64,000 nt of DNA. Origin: Flavobacterium cutihirudinis. GTDB lineage: Bacteria; Bacteroidota; Bacteroidia; Flavobacteriales; Flavobacteriaceae. This document shows positions 7,968 through 16,901 of this stretch, in pieces. Below the pieces are notes generated by a model. That model saw only the letters and a program-made list of their open reading frames with translations, did no database searches and was not told the DNA's origin. Each line of letters opens with the position of its first letter. Positions within the stretch are counted from its first letter, which is position 1. The translations under genes and the position numbers were made by a program. The DNA lies in the NCBI RefSeq assembly GCF_003385895.1, contig NZ_QRDQ01000007.1, positions 310,001 to 374,000 of the forward strand, read 5' to 3'.

Positions 7968-9827
7968 TTATCCTTTTAACCATGCATTTTTAAGTTTTTC
8001 TTTTGAAGCGTCAGTAGCTTTAAAAGTCTCAGATTCATCATAAGGTAATTTTACAGTTCCTTTGATAGTTTCTTCTTTGCCTCCACGTTTAATTTTTACG
8101 GTAATAGGATCGTTTTCTTTCCAGTTTTCACTTTCTCCAATCAAATCATAAATATTTTCCAAAGAATACGGTTTATTATTAATTGCCAAAATGATATCAC
8201 CACCTTTAATGTTTAGGTTTCTGAAGAAGCCATTTGGTTCAATATCAGAACGAACAGCAATTTCTTTCGTTTTTTTGTCAACTGTAATATAAGGAGTCTG
8301 ACCTTTTAAGAAAACTGCTCCTGCTTTTTTCTCCAAAGCTTTCGTTACACCAACTTTAGCTAAATAAAAATCGTACGGAATTGGAGTAGTACCTGCAACA
8401 TATTTATTCAAAAATTCGCCAACTTCCGGATATGTCAATTGAGTGATTTTAGCAAAAAGTTCGTTGTCGTTAAAAGGTTTATCTACACCGTACTCGTCTG
8501 ATAATTTATGCATTAAATCAAGAATACCTCTTTCTCCATTGCTTTTTTCTCTGATAATGATATCGATGCACATTCCAATTAAAGCTCCTTTTTGATATAC
8601 ATTTAAGTATTGATCTTTATACGGTTGCTCTAACACATTTTTACTCATTACAGTAAACGACATGGTATCATCCAGACTTTTCGCTTGCTCAATTTTATCA
8701 GCAATACGAGTATAAAATTCGGCTTCATCAATTAAACCCTGATTGATTTGGAAAAGATTTGCGAAGTACTCCGTTACACCTTCATACATCCATAAATGCT
8801 CAGACATTTGTGGCGCATTATAATCAAAGTATTGAATTTCTTTTGAGTGAATAGTCAGAGGTGTTACAATATGAAAAAACTCATGAGAAACCACATCTTT
8901 CATTGATTCTACCAATTTTTCCTTTGACATTGATTCAGGTAATACTACAGTTGTTGCTGTAGGGTGCTCTAAAGCTCCAAAACCGTGAGCATCGTCTTTT
9001 GCTAAGCTTGATAGATATAGTAAAACCGTATATTTTTTAGTTGAATTTACTTTTCCTAAAAAGTTTTTCTGCGCCGTCATCATCGTTTTCATTTCCGGCG
9101 TGATGTTTTCTGCAGTAAATTTTCCTGTTGGAGAATAAACAGCAATCAAAATATCCATTCCGTTAACGTTGAATGTAGTGTAATCGGGTTTAGAATACAT
9201 AATTGGATTTTCTACTAAAACGGCATAACGTGGCGTTGTAAAAACATCGCTTGTTTTGCTGTCGTCAGTATCTGTCATCGAAGTTGCGCCCCAAAGTGTT
9301 TCAGGATGTGTAATTGTCACTTTGTACGGAACATCTAGTTTGTCCTGAAAATAACCTACAAAACCATGTGTATTAACCATGAAGTTAATTCCTGCATTGA
9401 TATTGGTTCCTGCCGGTGAGAAAACGTCGTCGTTACCAAAACCGGTACCTTTTTCAGTATCGAAAGTATCTCCAACTAAATATGAAATGCTTTTTAAGGT
9501 TTTTGCATTCGAAATAGACCAAGAATTATCGTCGATTCTTTTTACTGTCAAAGGATTTCCTTTGGCATCAAATGCTCTAAAATTATCAGAATATTTACCG
9601 TAGTTATCCGTTGAATAAGTTCCAGGAACCGTTTTAGGAATACTATAAATAATTTCATCAGTTTTTATTTGTGGAGGAGTCACAGTAACGAGAACCTTAT
9701 CGTCTTTAACATCAACAAGATTAATGTTTACATCTACAATATTACTTTTTGCAGAACCAGCGGTACTACCCGTTTTACAGCTCCATAGCGAAACGGCAAG
9801 TGCCAGGGTATAAATTAGTTTTTTCAT
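7968..9827 (-). CDS. M61 family metallopeptidase with PDZ domain (lipoprotein)
   Basis: 619 aa. The lipobox LWSC puts lipidation at Cys17, so it is a periplasmic or outer-membrane lipoprotein. An N-terminal beta domain is followed by the zinc motif HEFFH (315-319) and, downstream, a third-ligand candidate in LWMYEGVTEY, as in M61 glycyl aminopeptidases. A PDZ domain covers about 490-590 (ILAINNKPYSLENIYDLI). M61 enzymes cleave N-terminal Gly or Ala or act as endopeptidases; the substrate here is unknown. Single-gene unit with the shared terminator at 7913-7946. Confidence 0.9.
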   Translation of the reverse strand: MKKLIYTLALAVSLWSCKTGSTAGSAKSNIVDVNINLVDVKDDKVLVTVTPPQIKTDEIIYSIPKTVPGTYSTDNYGKYSDNFRAFDAKGNPLTVKRIDDNSWSISNAKTLKSISYLVGDTFDTEKGTGFGNDDVFSPAGTNINAGINFMVNTHGFVGYFQDKLDVPYKVTITHPETLWGATSMTDTDDSKTSDVFTTPRYAVLVENPIMYSKPDYTTFNVNGMDILIAVYSPTGKFTAENITPEMKTMMTAQKNFLGKVNSTKKYTVLLYLSSLAKDDAHGFGALEHPTATTVVLPESMSKEKLVESMKDVVSHEFFHIVTPLTIHSKEIQYFDYNAPQMSEHLWMYEGVTEYFANLFQINQGLIDEAEFYTRIADKIEQAKSLDDTMSFTVMSKNVLEQPYKDQYLNVYQKGALIGMCIDIIIREKSNGERGILDLMHKLSDEYGVDKPFNDNELFAKITQLTYPEVGEFLNKYVAGTTPIPYDFYLAKVGVTKALEKKAGAVFLKGQTPYITVDKKTKEIAVRSDIEPNGFFRNLNIKGGDIILAINNKPYSLENIYDLIGESENWKENDPITVKIKRGGKEETIKGTVKLPYDESETFKATDASKEKLKNAWLKG

Positions 9828-9892
9828 TTCAGTATGTTTAGTTATGACTATTTGACTTAAAAATTACAAAAAAGTTACATATTGTTAAAAAT

Positions 9893-9920
9893 AAAAAAAA
9901 ACTCCTGAAATTCAGGAGTT
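9893..9920 (-). terminator. Terminator after the DUF2805 gene
   Basis: A 10-bp stem AACTCCTGAA with TTCAGGAGTT; on the minus strand it is followed by a run of T. It lies 6 bp after the stop of the gene at 9926-10204. Confidence 0.85.
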
Positions 9921-9925
9921 CTATT

Positions 9926-10204
9926 TTAGTCTAATTTGTTTTTAATGTAATACTTCCCATCCAAATCTTCGTCAAAATCATCTATTTTAACTGGTTTTGG
10001 TTTTGGTTTATTTGCAATTGCCTTTTTTTTCCACATCTCAAATTTTTCTAGAGGCATTTTCTTCTTCATGATTTCCAGAACTTCTTTTTCTGCTAATCCA
10101 AATTCTTTTTTTATAATTTCAAATGGATTCTTTTCTTCTAAAGCTAGTGAAACAAGTCTTTCTGTTTGTTCCCAATTCAATTCTTTGCGGCTACTCTTTT
10201 TCAT
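9926..10204 (-). CDS. DUF2805 / TIGR03643-type small protein
   Basis: 92 aa, cytoplasmic, Lys-rich. The pattern is that of the family: EQTERLVSLALEEKNPFEIIKKEFGL, then EKEVLEIMKKKM and a FEMWKKKAIANKPKP end. The helical core looks like a helix-turn-helix fold, but DNA binding is only a guess. It has a basic Pro-Lys linker and an acidic tail. Function of the family is not known to me. Confidence 0.75.
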   Translation of the reverse strand: MKKSSRKELNWEQTERLVSLALEEKNPFEIIKKEFGLAEKEVLEIMKKKMPLEKFEMWKKKAIANKPKPKPVKIDDFDEDLDGKYYIKNKLD

Positions 10205-10324
10205 CTCGTGAAAATTAATTCAAAATAGAGGTTAATGATTAATAGATTGATTTTCATTTTATATATCAATATTAATAAAAAAAATAATTAGTTGGTTCGC
10301 TCAGCTATACTTTTTTTATTGATT

Positions 10325-11152
10325 TTAACTGTTTTTTATCGATCTTGATTTTTGAAATGGAATTTGCAATAAATTTCTCAATTTGTTGTTTTCATTGGGC
10401 GTCATATGGGTATCAACTCCATAGATCAGATCTTCTTTTGGGAGTGTGGTAAAGGTTTTGAAAAGTCGGTCCCATATCGAAAAAATATTTCCATAATTAC
10501 TATCTGTATAAGGTAACATATAATGATGATGAACCTTATGCATATTTGGAGAAACAATAAAGTAACTGAGGAAGTGGTCAAGCTTTCGCGGAAGCGATAT
10601 ATTGGCATGATTAAATTGAGAAGCTACAACAGATAATGACTGATAAAGAAAGACCATCCACATTGGACTTCCGACAATCAAAACGCCTAATGTTGTAAAT
10701 ATAAATCGTATTACACTTTCGCCCGGATGATGTCTGTTTGCAGTTGTAGTATCAATCCAGGTGTCTGTATGATGAATAAGATGAAACCGCCATAGAAATT
10801 TTATCTTATGCTGAACAAAATGGGCTAGATATGCCCCGATTAAATCCAGTAAAAGCAAGCCAATTATGGTATAAGCCCAAAGTGGAATTTCAGGCAGCCA
10901 TTGCAGAATTCCAAAATGATTTTCAGTTGTCCAGGCAGCAGTTTTAATCAGAATAAAAGCCAAAACAAAATTGACAATAATCGTGGTAATTGTAAAAAAG
11001 ATATTTATTCCTGCATGATGCCACTTTTTGTACTGCATTTGAAAAAGAGGAAACGTATTTTCAATCAACCAAAAAATTGTTATTCCTCCAATCAAAATTA
11101 AACTTCGATGCGAGGAAGGAATTGTGCTGAAATAAGCGATAATTTCATTCAT
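10325..11152 (-). CDS. Sterol desaturase / fatty acid hydroxylase family membrane protein
   Basis: 275 aa with about four membrane helices. The histidine clusters of the di-iron fatty acid hydroxylase superfamily are present: HFVQH, HLIHH, HHPGE and HKVHHH. These enzymes use O2 to hydroxylate or desaturate lipids in the inner membrane; the substrate is not clear from sequence. It is a single gene between two minus-strand units. Confidence 0.87.
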   Translation of the reverse strand: MNEIIAYFSTIPSSHRSLILIGGITIFWLIENTFPLFQMQYKKWHHAGINIFFTITTIIVNFVLAFILIKTAAWTTENHFGILQWLPEIPLWAYTIIGLLLLDLIGAYLAHFVQHKIKFLWRFHLIHHTDTWIDTTTANRHHPGESVIRFIFTTLGVLIVGSPMWMVFLYQSLSVVASQFNHANISLPRKLDHFLSYFIVSPNMHKVHHHYMLPYTDSNYGNIFSIWDRLFKTFTTLPKEDLIYGVDTHMTPNENNKLRNLLQIPFQKSRSIKNS

Positions 11153-11278
11153 GATTTACTAATGTATTTTTTCAAATGTAATAAAATTGATGAAATAATA
11201 ACAGTAGTATTGAGAAATATAAAATTTTAACCTAGTATTGGTGTTTATTGTTTAATATGTGAAAAGTTGAAGATAAAA

Positions 11279-11317
11279 AAAGAGAAAAAAGATCAATAAG
11301 ACTTCTTTTTTCTCTTT
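11279..11317 (-). terminator. Terminator after the GlsB-like gene
   Basis: A 14-bp perfect stem AAAGAGAAAAAAGA with TCTTTTTTCTCTTT, about 40 bp after the stop of the minus-strand gene at 11359. Confidence 0.75.
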
Positions 11318-11358
11318 ATAAGATATTAGGTTAACTAATTTATTTTGATGCTTTTGGT

Positions 11359-11601
11359 TTAAGCTTTTTTAATGAGACTTATAATGAAGAGTAAAACCCA
11401 GGCGCCACCAACGGCAATTAAAATTTGCCAAAGAAGCCCGCCTCCGCCAATGCCAAATTTCCCGGCAATCCAGCCGCCAATAATACCACCAATAATTCCA
11501 ACGATAATATTACCAATTAAACCAAATCCGGCACCTTTCCATATTTGACCTGCCAGCCAACCGGAAATTGCTCCTATAAGTAAGAAATATAAAAATTCCA
11601 T
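11359..11601 (-). CDS. GlsB/YeaQ/YmgE family stress membrane protein
   Basis: 80 aa, almost all in three Gly-rich membrane helices. Signature GAISGWLAGQIWKG at the start, then IGNIIVGIIGGIIGGWIAG. The family is known as transglycosylase-associated small membrane proteins linked to general stress, exact function unsettled. It lies 18 bp after aqpZ on the same strand and is probably cotranscribed with it. Confidence 0.9.
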   Translation of the reverse strand: MEFLYFLLIGAISGWLAGQIWKGAGFGLIGNIIVGIIGGIIGGWIAGKFGIGGGGLLWQILIAVGGAWVLLFIISLIKKA

Positions 11602-11619
11602 ATCCTGTTTTTTTTAGAA

Positions 11620-12327
11620 TTATGCTTCAGTTTGATTTTGCAGTAAATTTTTATAGATAAATCCGGCGACAATTGCACCTAAAATTGGAGCGACCCAAAA
11701 CAGCCAAACCTGCGATAATGGTTCTCCACCAACAAAAATAGCCTGAGATAAAGATCTTGCAGGATTTACAGAAGTATTAGTAATAGGAATACTAATTAGG
11801 TGAATTAATGTTAAAGCTAAACCAATTGCAATACCGGCAAATCTTCCGTTTGCAAATTTGTCTGTTGCTCCTAAAATTACCAATAAGAAAAACAGAGTCA
11901 GAACAAACTCAGCAATAAATGCAGATTGTAATGAATATCCATCAGGTGAAAATGCTCCAAAACCGTTTGAAGCAAATGCTCCGGCTTTAGTGTTGTCTAT
12001 TACAAAACCAGCTTTTCCTGATGCAATTGTGTACAGCGTTCCTGCAGCTGCAGCAGCTCCAATACATTGCGCAATAATGTAAGGAATTAGGTCTTTGGCA
12101 GAGAATCTTCCGCCGGCCCATAATCCAAAAGAAACTGCAGGATTAAAATGCCCTCCGGAAATGTGACCAACTGCATATGCCATTGTTAAAACAGTTAAAC
12201 CAAATGCTAGTGCTACTCCAGCGAAACCAATTCCTAAATCGGGAATTCCGGCGGCAAAAATAGCACTTCCGCAACCTCCAAAAACTAACCAAAAAGTTCC
12301 AAAAAACTCTGCAAATAATTTTTTCAT
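11620..12327 (-). CDS. aqpZ: Aquaporin Z-type water channel
   Basis: 235 aa, six membrane helices and two re-entrant NPA loops: [10 protein letters not shown] and [10 protein letters not shown]. The Arg after the second NPA is the selectivity-filter arginine, and the [15 protein letters not shown] start is typical of AqpZ. It moves water across the inner membrane. It is followed by the GlsB-like gene and preceded by a DoxX-like gene, all on the minus strand, suggesting an osmotic or envelope-stress group. Confidence 0.93.
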   Translation of the reverse strand: MKKLFAEFFGTFWLVFGGCGSAIFAAGIPDLGIGFAGVALAFGLTVLTMAYAVGHISGGHFNPAVSFGLWAGGRFSAKDLIPYIIAQCIGAAAAAGTLYTIASGKAGFVIDNTKAGAFASNGFGAFSPDGYSLQSAFIAEFVLTLFFLLVILGATDKFANGRFAGIAIGLALTLIHLISIPITNTSVNPARSLSQAIFVGGEPLSQVWLFWVAPILGAIVAGFIYKNLLQNQTEA

Positions 12328-12361
12328 AATTAAGTGATTTTTAAATTAATAGATTCGATTG

Positions 12362-12718
12362 TTAAAGGGTATATTGGTATGCCCAAAAAACCAAAATAAT
12401 TTGTAAGGGCAAACGTACAAATAAAATCCATTTAGGTAAATTAAAACTTGCTTTTTTATTTTGATACATATATAGATTTGCAGGAAACACAGCTATTAAC
12501 AAAGCTATAATTGCCCATGCAGCAAAAATTTTTGTAAAAGGAAGTAATAGAAGAATACCAAATATAATTTCGGCAGCTCCACTTAAGTTATTTATTAATT
12601 TGGGGTTTTTAAAAATAGGAGGAATGATCTTGATGTACATTCCGGGTTTTCTGAAATGATTAATTCCGGCAACTATATATAAAAAAGCCATTAAATATAA
12701 ATGCCAGGATTGTTTCAT
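12362..12718 (-). CDS. DoxX-like small membrane protein
   Basis: 118 aa with four hydrophobic helices. The start LYLMAFLYIVAGINHFRKPGMY and the AAEIIFGILLLLP helix fit the DoxX/MauE-like superfamily. No cofactor motif is visible. It lies 34 bp upstream of aqpZ on the same strand and may be cotranscribed. Role unknown. Confidence 0.75.
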   Translation of the reverse strand: MKQSWHLYLMAFLYIVAGINHFRKPGMYIKIIPPIFKNPKLINNLSGAAEIIFGILLLLPFTKIFAAWAIIALLIAVFPANLYMYQNKKASFNLPKWILFVRLPLQIILVFWAYQYTL

Positions 12719-12805
12719 GATATCTTCTTGTATATCACGAATTTATAAAAAAATTAACAATTATTGCATTACAAGGCACTTTTTTTTAGGCCTCTTTAAA
12801 ATTGT

Positions 12806-13702
12806 TTATTTTTTAGGTTTAAAATTTACATTCATAATAACAATGGCAAGAATGATTAAGAAGATCCCAACCCATTGAAGAAAAATTACTTTTTCATTCA
12901 AAAGTACGAAAGCCATCGTCACAGAAACAGGAAGTTCAAGCGCTGAAACAATACTTCCTAAGCCAATTCCAGTCAAAGGAAAACCGGCATTCATAAGCAT
13001 TGGTGGAATTATTGTTCCAAAAAGAGACAAAACGATTCCCCATTTCATGAAAATTTCCAGATTAAAAGGGGTAACCTGAGTAAAAAAGGCAAATGAAAAT
13101 ACAATTACAGCTCCGCCAAGAAGCATGAATAGACTTCTCTGTGCTGACGAAATTTCGGTTGCAACTCGATTTGCAGTAAACATTGTAGTAGTAAAAGAGG
13201 CGGCAGCACAAAATCCCCAAAGAATACCTCTCCAGTCCAATTTAAAATCGGCATGAATTAAATTTGTTGCCAAAGCAGTTCCAATAAGAACAATGAAAAC
13301 AGCAATAACTTTTTGTTTTGAAGGTAATTTTTTTTCTAAAATCATTTCCAGCAAAACCCCCATCCAGACCGTTTGCATTAACAAAACAATTCCAATTGAA
13401 ACAGGGATATATTTTACAGCCAGATAGTAAAATAAGCTTGTCATTCCTAATGAAGTTCCGGCAAGCATCAAACTAAAGATGTTTTTTGGTGTCGCTTTAA
13501 CAACCTTATTTTTGTTCTTTACTCTCTGGAATGTATTGATTATTAAAATCCCTATGATTCCTAAAACAAATTGTGAAGTTGTTACTTCTGCAGTTGTATA
13601 TCCTTCGCTGTAGGCCATTTTTACAAAAGTGGCTAACATTCCGAAAGTTGTAGCTCCTAAAGCAACTAAAAAGACTCCTTTTAATACATTGTTTTGTGAC
13701 AT
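12806..13702 (-). CDS. EamA / DMT family transporter
   Basis: 298 aa, ten predicted membrane helices arranged as two EamA halves; the second half ends LPVSVTMAFVLLNEKVIFLQWVGIFLII, the characteristic EamA pattern. Members export or import small metabolites such as amino acids; the substrate cannot be told. A -7 box lies 32 bp upstream. Confidence 0.88.
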   Translation of the reverse strand: MSQNNVLKGVFLVALGATTFGMLATFVKMAYSEGYTTAEVTTSQFVLGIIGILIINTFQRVKNKNKVVKATPKNIFSLMLAGTSLGMTSLFYYLAVKYIPVSIGIVLLMQTVWMGVLLEMILEKKLPSKQKVIAVFIVLIGTALATNLIHADFKLDWRGILWGFCAAASFTTTMFTANRVATEISSAQRSLFMLLGGAVIVFSFAFFTQVTPFNLEIFMKWGIVLSLFGTIIPPMLMNAGFPLTGIGLGSIVSALELPVSVTMAFVLLNEKVIFLQWVGIFLIILAIVIMNVNFKPKK

Positions 13703-13733
13703 CTGAAATTCCTGTTTTAAAAAATTAGGCCGG

Positions 13734-13741
13734 CAAAGGTA
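13734..13741 (-). promoter_or_regulatory. Bacteroidota -7 box for the EamA gene
   Basis: On the minus strand TACCTTTG, a full match to TANNTTTG, 32 bp before the start codon. No TTG element was clear at the expected distance. Confidence 0.55.
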
Positions 13742-13860
13742 CGCTATTTTGTTCGAGATTTAGTAGAAAATAGTTTTAAACGTTGGTATTTGTGTAGTTT
13801 TTAGGTTGAATTTTATTTTTAAATTACATATTTATCAGAAAATGAGATGTTGTAGGAAAC

Positions 13861-13902
13861 AAAAAGAGCCATCAAAAACAGTTGTTTTGATGGCTCTTTT
13901 TT
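13861..13902 (-). terminator. Terminator after the immunophilin cluster
   Basis: A long stem AAAAAGAGCCATCAAAA with TTTTGATGGCTCTTTTT, 18 bp after the stop of the minus-strand gene at 13920. It ends the run of peptidyl-prolyl isomerase genes. Confidence 0.9.
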
Positions 13903-13919
13903 ATAATCTTTCAGAACAA

Positions 13920-15080
13920 TTATTTTACTGGCTGATTGGTATAAGTTTCAATTTCGAAAATTAAAGTCGCGTTTGGCGGAATAACACCTCCTGCACCTTT
14001 TTCTCCATAAGCTAAATTTGATGGAATAAAGAAAATCGCTTTTTCTCCGTCTGTCATCATATCAAGAGCTTCAAGAAAACCAGGAATCATTCCGTCTTTT
14101 TTACCAACTGTGAAAGGAAAAGCTTTGTAACCGCCTTGTGCATCTCTGTTGGCATCGTATTTATCGTAAGCTCTTGCTACTGTAGCCATGCTGCTGTCAA
14201 AAAGATTTCCATTTTCAAAATATCCTGCATAGTGAAAGTAAATTGTAGAACCTTCAGCGCCTTTTACACCACTTCCTTTTTGTGTAATAACATATTTAAG
14301 GCCAGATGCTGTTGCTGTCGCTTTTGCTTTTGTTGCTGCAAAATAAGCTGCTTTTTCAGTAACTACTTTTTGACTAGCCAGTTTTTTTGCTTCTGCATTT
14401 TTAGCGTCATCTGCCAATACTTTTACAGCATCAAATTTTTTAGCTGCGGCACCTTTGCGTGTAATAGTGATTTTTGTCATAATATCATCCTGAACAATTT
14501 TGTTTACATTGTCCATTCCTGAAACTACATGACCAAAAATAGTGTGTTTTCCGTTTAACCAAGGAGTATCTTTGTGTGTAATGAAAAACTGACTTCCATT
14601 AGTAGCCGGACCAGAATTTGCCATTGCAAGAATTCCTCCTTTATCAAATTTCAATTCTTCAGTAAATTCATCTTTAAATGAATATCCCGGACCACCTGAG
14701 CCGTTTCCGTCAGGATCTCCACCCTGAATCATAAAGTCAGCAATTACACGGTGAAATTTTAAACCATCATAAAATGGTTTTCCTTTTAGTTTTTCAACCT
14801 TAACATTAGGATTGTTACCTTCTGCCAATGAAATGAAATTGGCTACAGTTACAGGTGCCTTTACGTACTCTAAAGTAACAACAATATCACCTTTAGTAGT
14901 TGAAATAGTTGCAAAAATACCATCGTTTGGATCTGTAGGAACAGCTGTTTTTGCTGTAGTAGATTTTGCTACAGTTGTTTTTGCCGGAGCAGCTTTTGAT
15001 TTCGCTGCTGGTTTTTTTGTTGTTTGTGCCTGTAGATTTACAACAGCCAGACAAAATAATAATAGAAATTTAAATTTCAT
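13920..15080 (-). CDS. Dual-family immunophilin: cyclophilin-FKBP fusion, secreted
   Basis: 386 aa. Signal peptide (1-18, cleavage near LQAQ), an Ala/Lys/Thr-rich linker, a cyclophilin domain (about 55-205, with FHRVIADFMIQGGD and NGSQFFITH), a Lys/Ala-rich linker, and an FKBP domain (about 255-385, ending in GGVIPPNATLIFEIE). It should catalyse prolyl cis-trans isomerization of exported proteins in the periplasm. Fusions of both immunophilin types are known in Flavobacterium. The neighbour at 15114 is a paralogue, and gldI follows, so the group looks like a periplasmic folding operon. Confidence 0.92.
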   Translation of the reverse strand: MKFKFLLLFCLAVVNLQAQTTKKPAAKSKAAPAKTTVAKSTTAKTAVPTDPNDGIFATISTTKGDIVVTLEYVKAPVTVANFISLAEGNNPNVKVEKLKGKPFYDGLKFHRVIADFMIQGGDPDGNGSGGPGYSFKDEFTEELKFDKGGILAMANSGPATNGSQFFITHKDTPWLNGKHTIFGHVVSGMDNVNKIVQDDIMTKITITRKGAAAKKFDAVKVLADDAKNAEAKKLASQKVVTEKAAYFAATKAKATATASGLKYVITQKGSGVKGAEGSTIYFHYAGYFENGNLFDSSMATVARAYDKYDANRDAQGGYKAFPFTVGKKDGMIPGFLEALDMMTDGEKAIFFIPSNLAYGEKGAGGVIPPNATLIFEIETYTNQPVK

Positions 15081-15113
15081 TTTGTTTCGGATTTGAGTCT
15101 ATGAAATAATGAG

Positions 15114-16190
15114 TTATTCTGGTTTTTCTAATAATTGAATTTCGAAAATAATATTAGCATTTGGCGGAATAACTCCTCCTGCACCGGTTGCACCGTAAGC
15201 TAAATGAGACGGAATAAAGATTACAGCTTTATCTCCAAAAGAAAGTTGTTCGATTCCTTCAATAAATCCTGGGATTAAACCATCTTTTTTTCCTGCCTGA
15301 AAAGGAATTGGTTGATAACCATGTTGTTCATCTCTCGTTGCATCGTATTTTCCAAATGCTTTATTCACATCGGCGATACTTGAATCAAATAATGTTCCAT
15401 CTTCAAGAAAACCTGCATAATGAATATAAATTTGAGTTCCAATAGCTGGCTTTTTGCCATTTCCTTTTTCAGTAATAACATATTCTAAACCAGAATTTGT
15501 TTTAGTTGCTTTTGCTTTTAAGGCAGCATAATATTCTACTTTTTCTTTTTGCGCTCCAGAATATTTGCTTTTTTCTTTTTCAATTTGTGAAAAATAATCG
15601 TGAAATACTTTTACAGCGTCAAATTTTTTGGCAGCTTCACCATTTCTGATAATCGTTACAGAAACAATTTTATCATCTTGTTTGATCTGATTAACAACTT
15701 CTTGTCCTTTCTCTACAACATGTCCAAAAATAGTGTGTTTACCTTCTAACCAAGGAGTTTCTACATGAGTAATAAAAAATTGACTGCTGTTTGTTCCTGG
15801 TCCGTTGTTAGCCATTGCCAATACACCCGCTTTGTCAAATTTTAAATCTGTAATTTCATCTTTGAATTTATAACCTGTATCGCCAGAACCTGTTCCTTCA
15901 GGATCTCCAGTCTGAATCATGAAATTTTCAATAACCCTGTGAAATTTTAATCCGTCAAAAAAAGGCTTCTTTTTTAGATAATCTTTAGTAACAAACTCAT
16001 TTTTACCTTCAGCCAGCGTTACAAAATTGGCAACAGTAACAGGTGCTTTTGTATAATCCAATTCAACAATTATGTGTCCTTTGTTTGTTTCAATATCGGC
16101 GTATAAACCATCAGGCAAGTTGCTGTGTTCATCTTTACACGAATAAAATGAGGTTACGGCTAATAGTAATAATAAAATACTCTTTTTCAT
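15114..16190 (-). CDS. Dual-family immunophilin: cyclophilin-FKBP fusion lipoprotein
   Basis: 358 aa. Same layout as the neighbouring paralogue but with a lipobox FYSC (Cys18) in place of the long linker. Cyclophilin domain about 30-185 (FHRVIENFMIQTGD, NSSQFFITH), FKBP domain about 225-357 (GGVIPPNANIIFEIQ). Expected to be a lipid-anchored prolyl isomerase of the periplasm. Only 15 bp separate it from gldI upstream and 33 bp from the secreted paralogue downstream, consistent with one operon and a tandem duplication. Confidence 0.92.
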   Translation of the reverse strand: MKKSILLLLLAVTSFYSCKDEHSNLPDGLYADIETNKGHIIVELDYTKAPVTVANFVTLAEGKNEFVTKDYLKKKPFFDGLKFHRVIENFMIQTGDPEGTGSGDTGYKFKDEITDLKFDKAGVLAMANNGPGTNSSQFFITHVETPWLEGKHTIFGHVVEKGQEVVNQIKQDDKIVSVTIIRNGEAAKKFDAVKVFHDYFSQIEKEKSKYSGAQKEKVEYYAALKAKATKTNSGLEYVITEKGNGKKPAIGTQIYIHYAGFLEDGTLFDSSIADVNKAFGKYDATRDEQHGYQPIPFQAGKKDGLIPGFIEGIEQLSFGDKAVIFIPSHLAYGATGAGGVIPPNANIIFEIQLLEKPE

Positions 16191-16205
16191 TTCTAAAATG
16201 TTTTT

Positions 16206-16895
16206 TTAAGGGTTTATTGTATCTTTTTTTATTGGAGCTGCAGGCTTTGCAGCGACTGGTTTTGTTGTAGTTGCTTTTGGAGCTTGTCCGCTGGGTGTCT
16301 GTGTGTTTGGATTTTGTGTTCCAGTTGTAGGCGTTTTTGCAGCAGCAGGATCCGGTACAAAATTTCGAAGCGTTACGGTACAAATTAATGCTTCATTTGG
16401 TCCAATTTTATTATTATCACCATGATATCCGTAGGCAATATGAGACGGAAATAAAAAAGTTACAGTTTCGTTCTTTTTCATGTATTTAATTCCATCACGC
16501 AATCCCATCATAATATCTTGCTTGTCTACAAAATAAGTTTGTGGTCCAAGATCAGCTTCAGAATAAATAATTTTTCCTTCAATATCTTTAATTTCTAAAT
16601 TGAAATAAGCGATATCTCCTTTTTTTGGAGTTGCTGTTTCGGTTGCGCTTTTTTCATCATATGAAAACCAATACCCTTTTTTAGTAGCGTAATATTTTAC
16701 TTTCGGATTGCTTTTGATTATTTTTTTGATGACGCTCTCTTCATTGGCGACTAATTTTTTATTTCGGTCAGCCGATTTTTTCATGAATGTACCTGAAGCT
16801 CTCGAAAGCGGTCTTCTGGCTTCTTCGTGTTGTTTGCAGCTTACTAATAAAACAGTAAAAAGAAGGCTGTAAATGCTTATTTTTAAGTAATTCAT
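16206..16895 (-). CDS. gldI: Gliding motility lipoprotein GldI, FKBP-type
   Basis: 229 aa. Lipobox LVSC (Cys20), an N-terminal helix with the EEARRPLSRASGTFM segment typical of GldI, and an FKBP domain (about 80-180, ending NEALICTVTLRNF). GldI is a lipoprotein needed for gliding and type IX secretion in Flavobacterium johnsoniae, thought to help fold Gld proteins. The last 50 residues are a low-complexity Pro/Thr/Ala/Lys tail (VPDPAAAKTPTTG onward) that looks like an added disordered region. Lies 6 bp after the DHH gene and 15 bp before the fusion immunophilin gene. Confidence 0.88.
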   Translation of the reverse strand: MNYLKISIYSLLFTVLLVSCKQHEEARRPLSRASGTFMKKSADRNKKLVANEESVIKKIIKSNPKVKYYATKKGYWFSYDEKSATETATPKKGDIAYFNLEIKDIEGKIIYSEADLGPQTYFVDKQDIMMGLRDGIKYMKKNETVTFLFPSHIAYGYHGDNNKIGPNEALICTVTLRNFVPDPAAAKTPTTGTQNPNTQTPSGQAPKATTTKPVAAKPAAPIKKDTINP

Positions 16896-16901
16896 ATACG
16901 G

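Noticed and set aside
14136..14522. Long plus-strand frame opposite the first immunophilin gene
   Set aside because: Cys- and Phe-rich shadow of a well-supported coding region on the other strand.
16135..16383. Minus-strand frame overlapping the end of gldI
   Set aside because: Frame-shifted reading of the gldI tail with a Cys/Lys/Asn-rich product and no motif.
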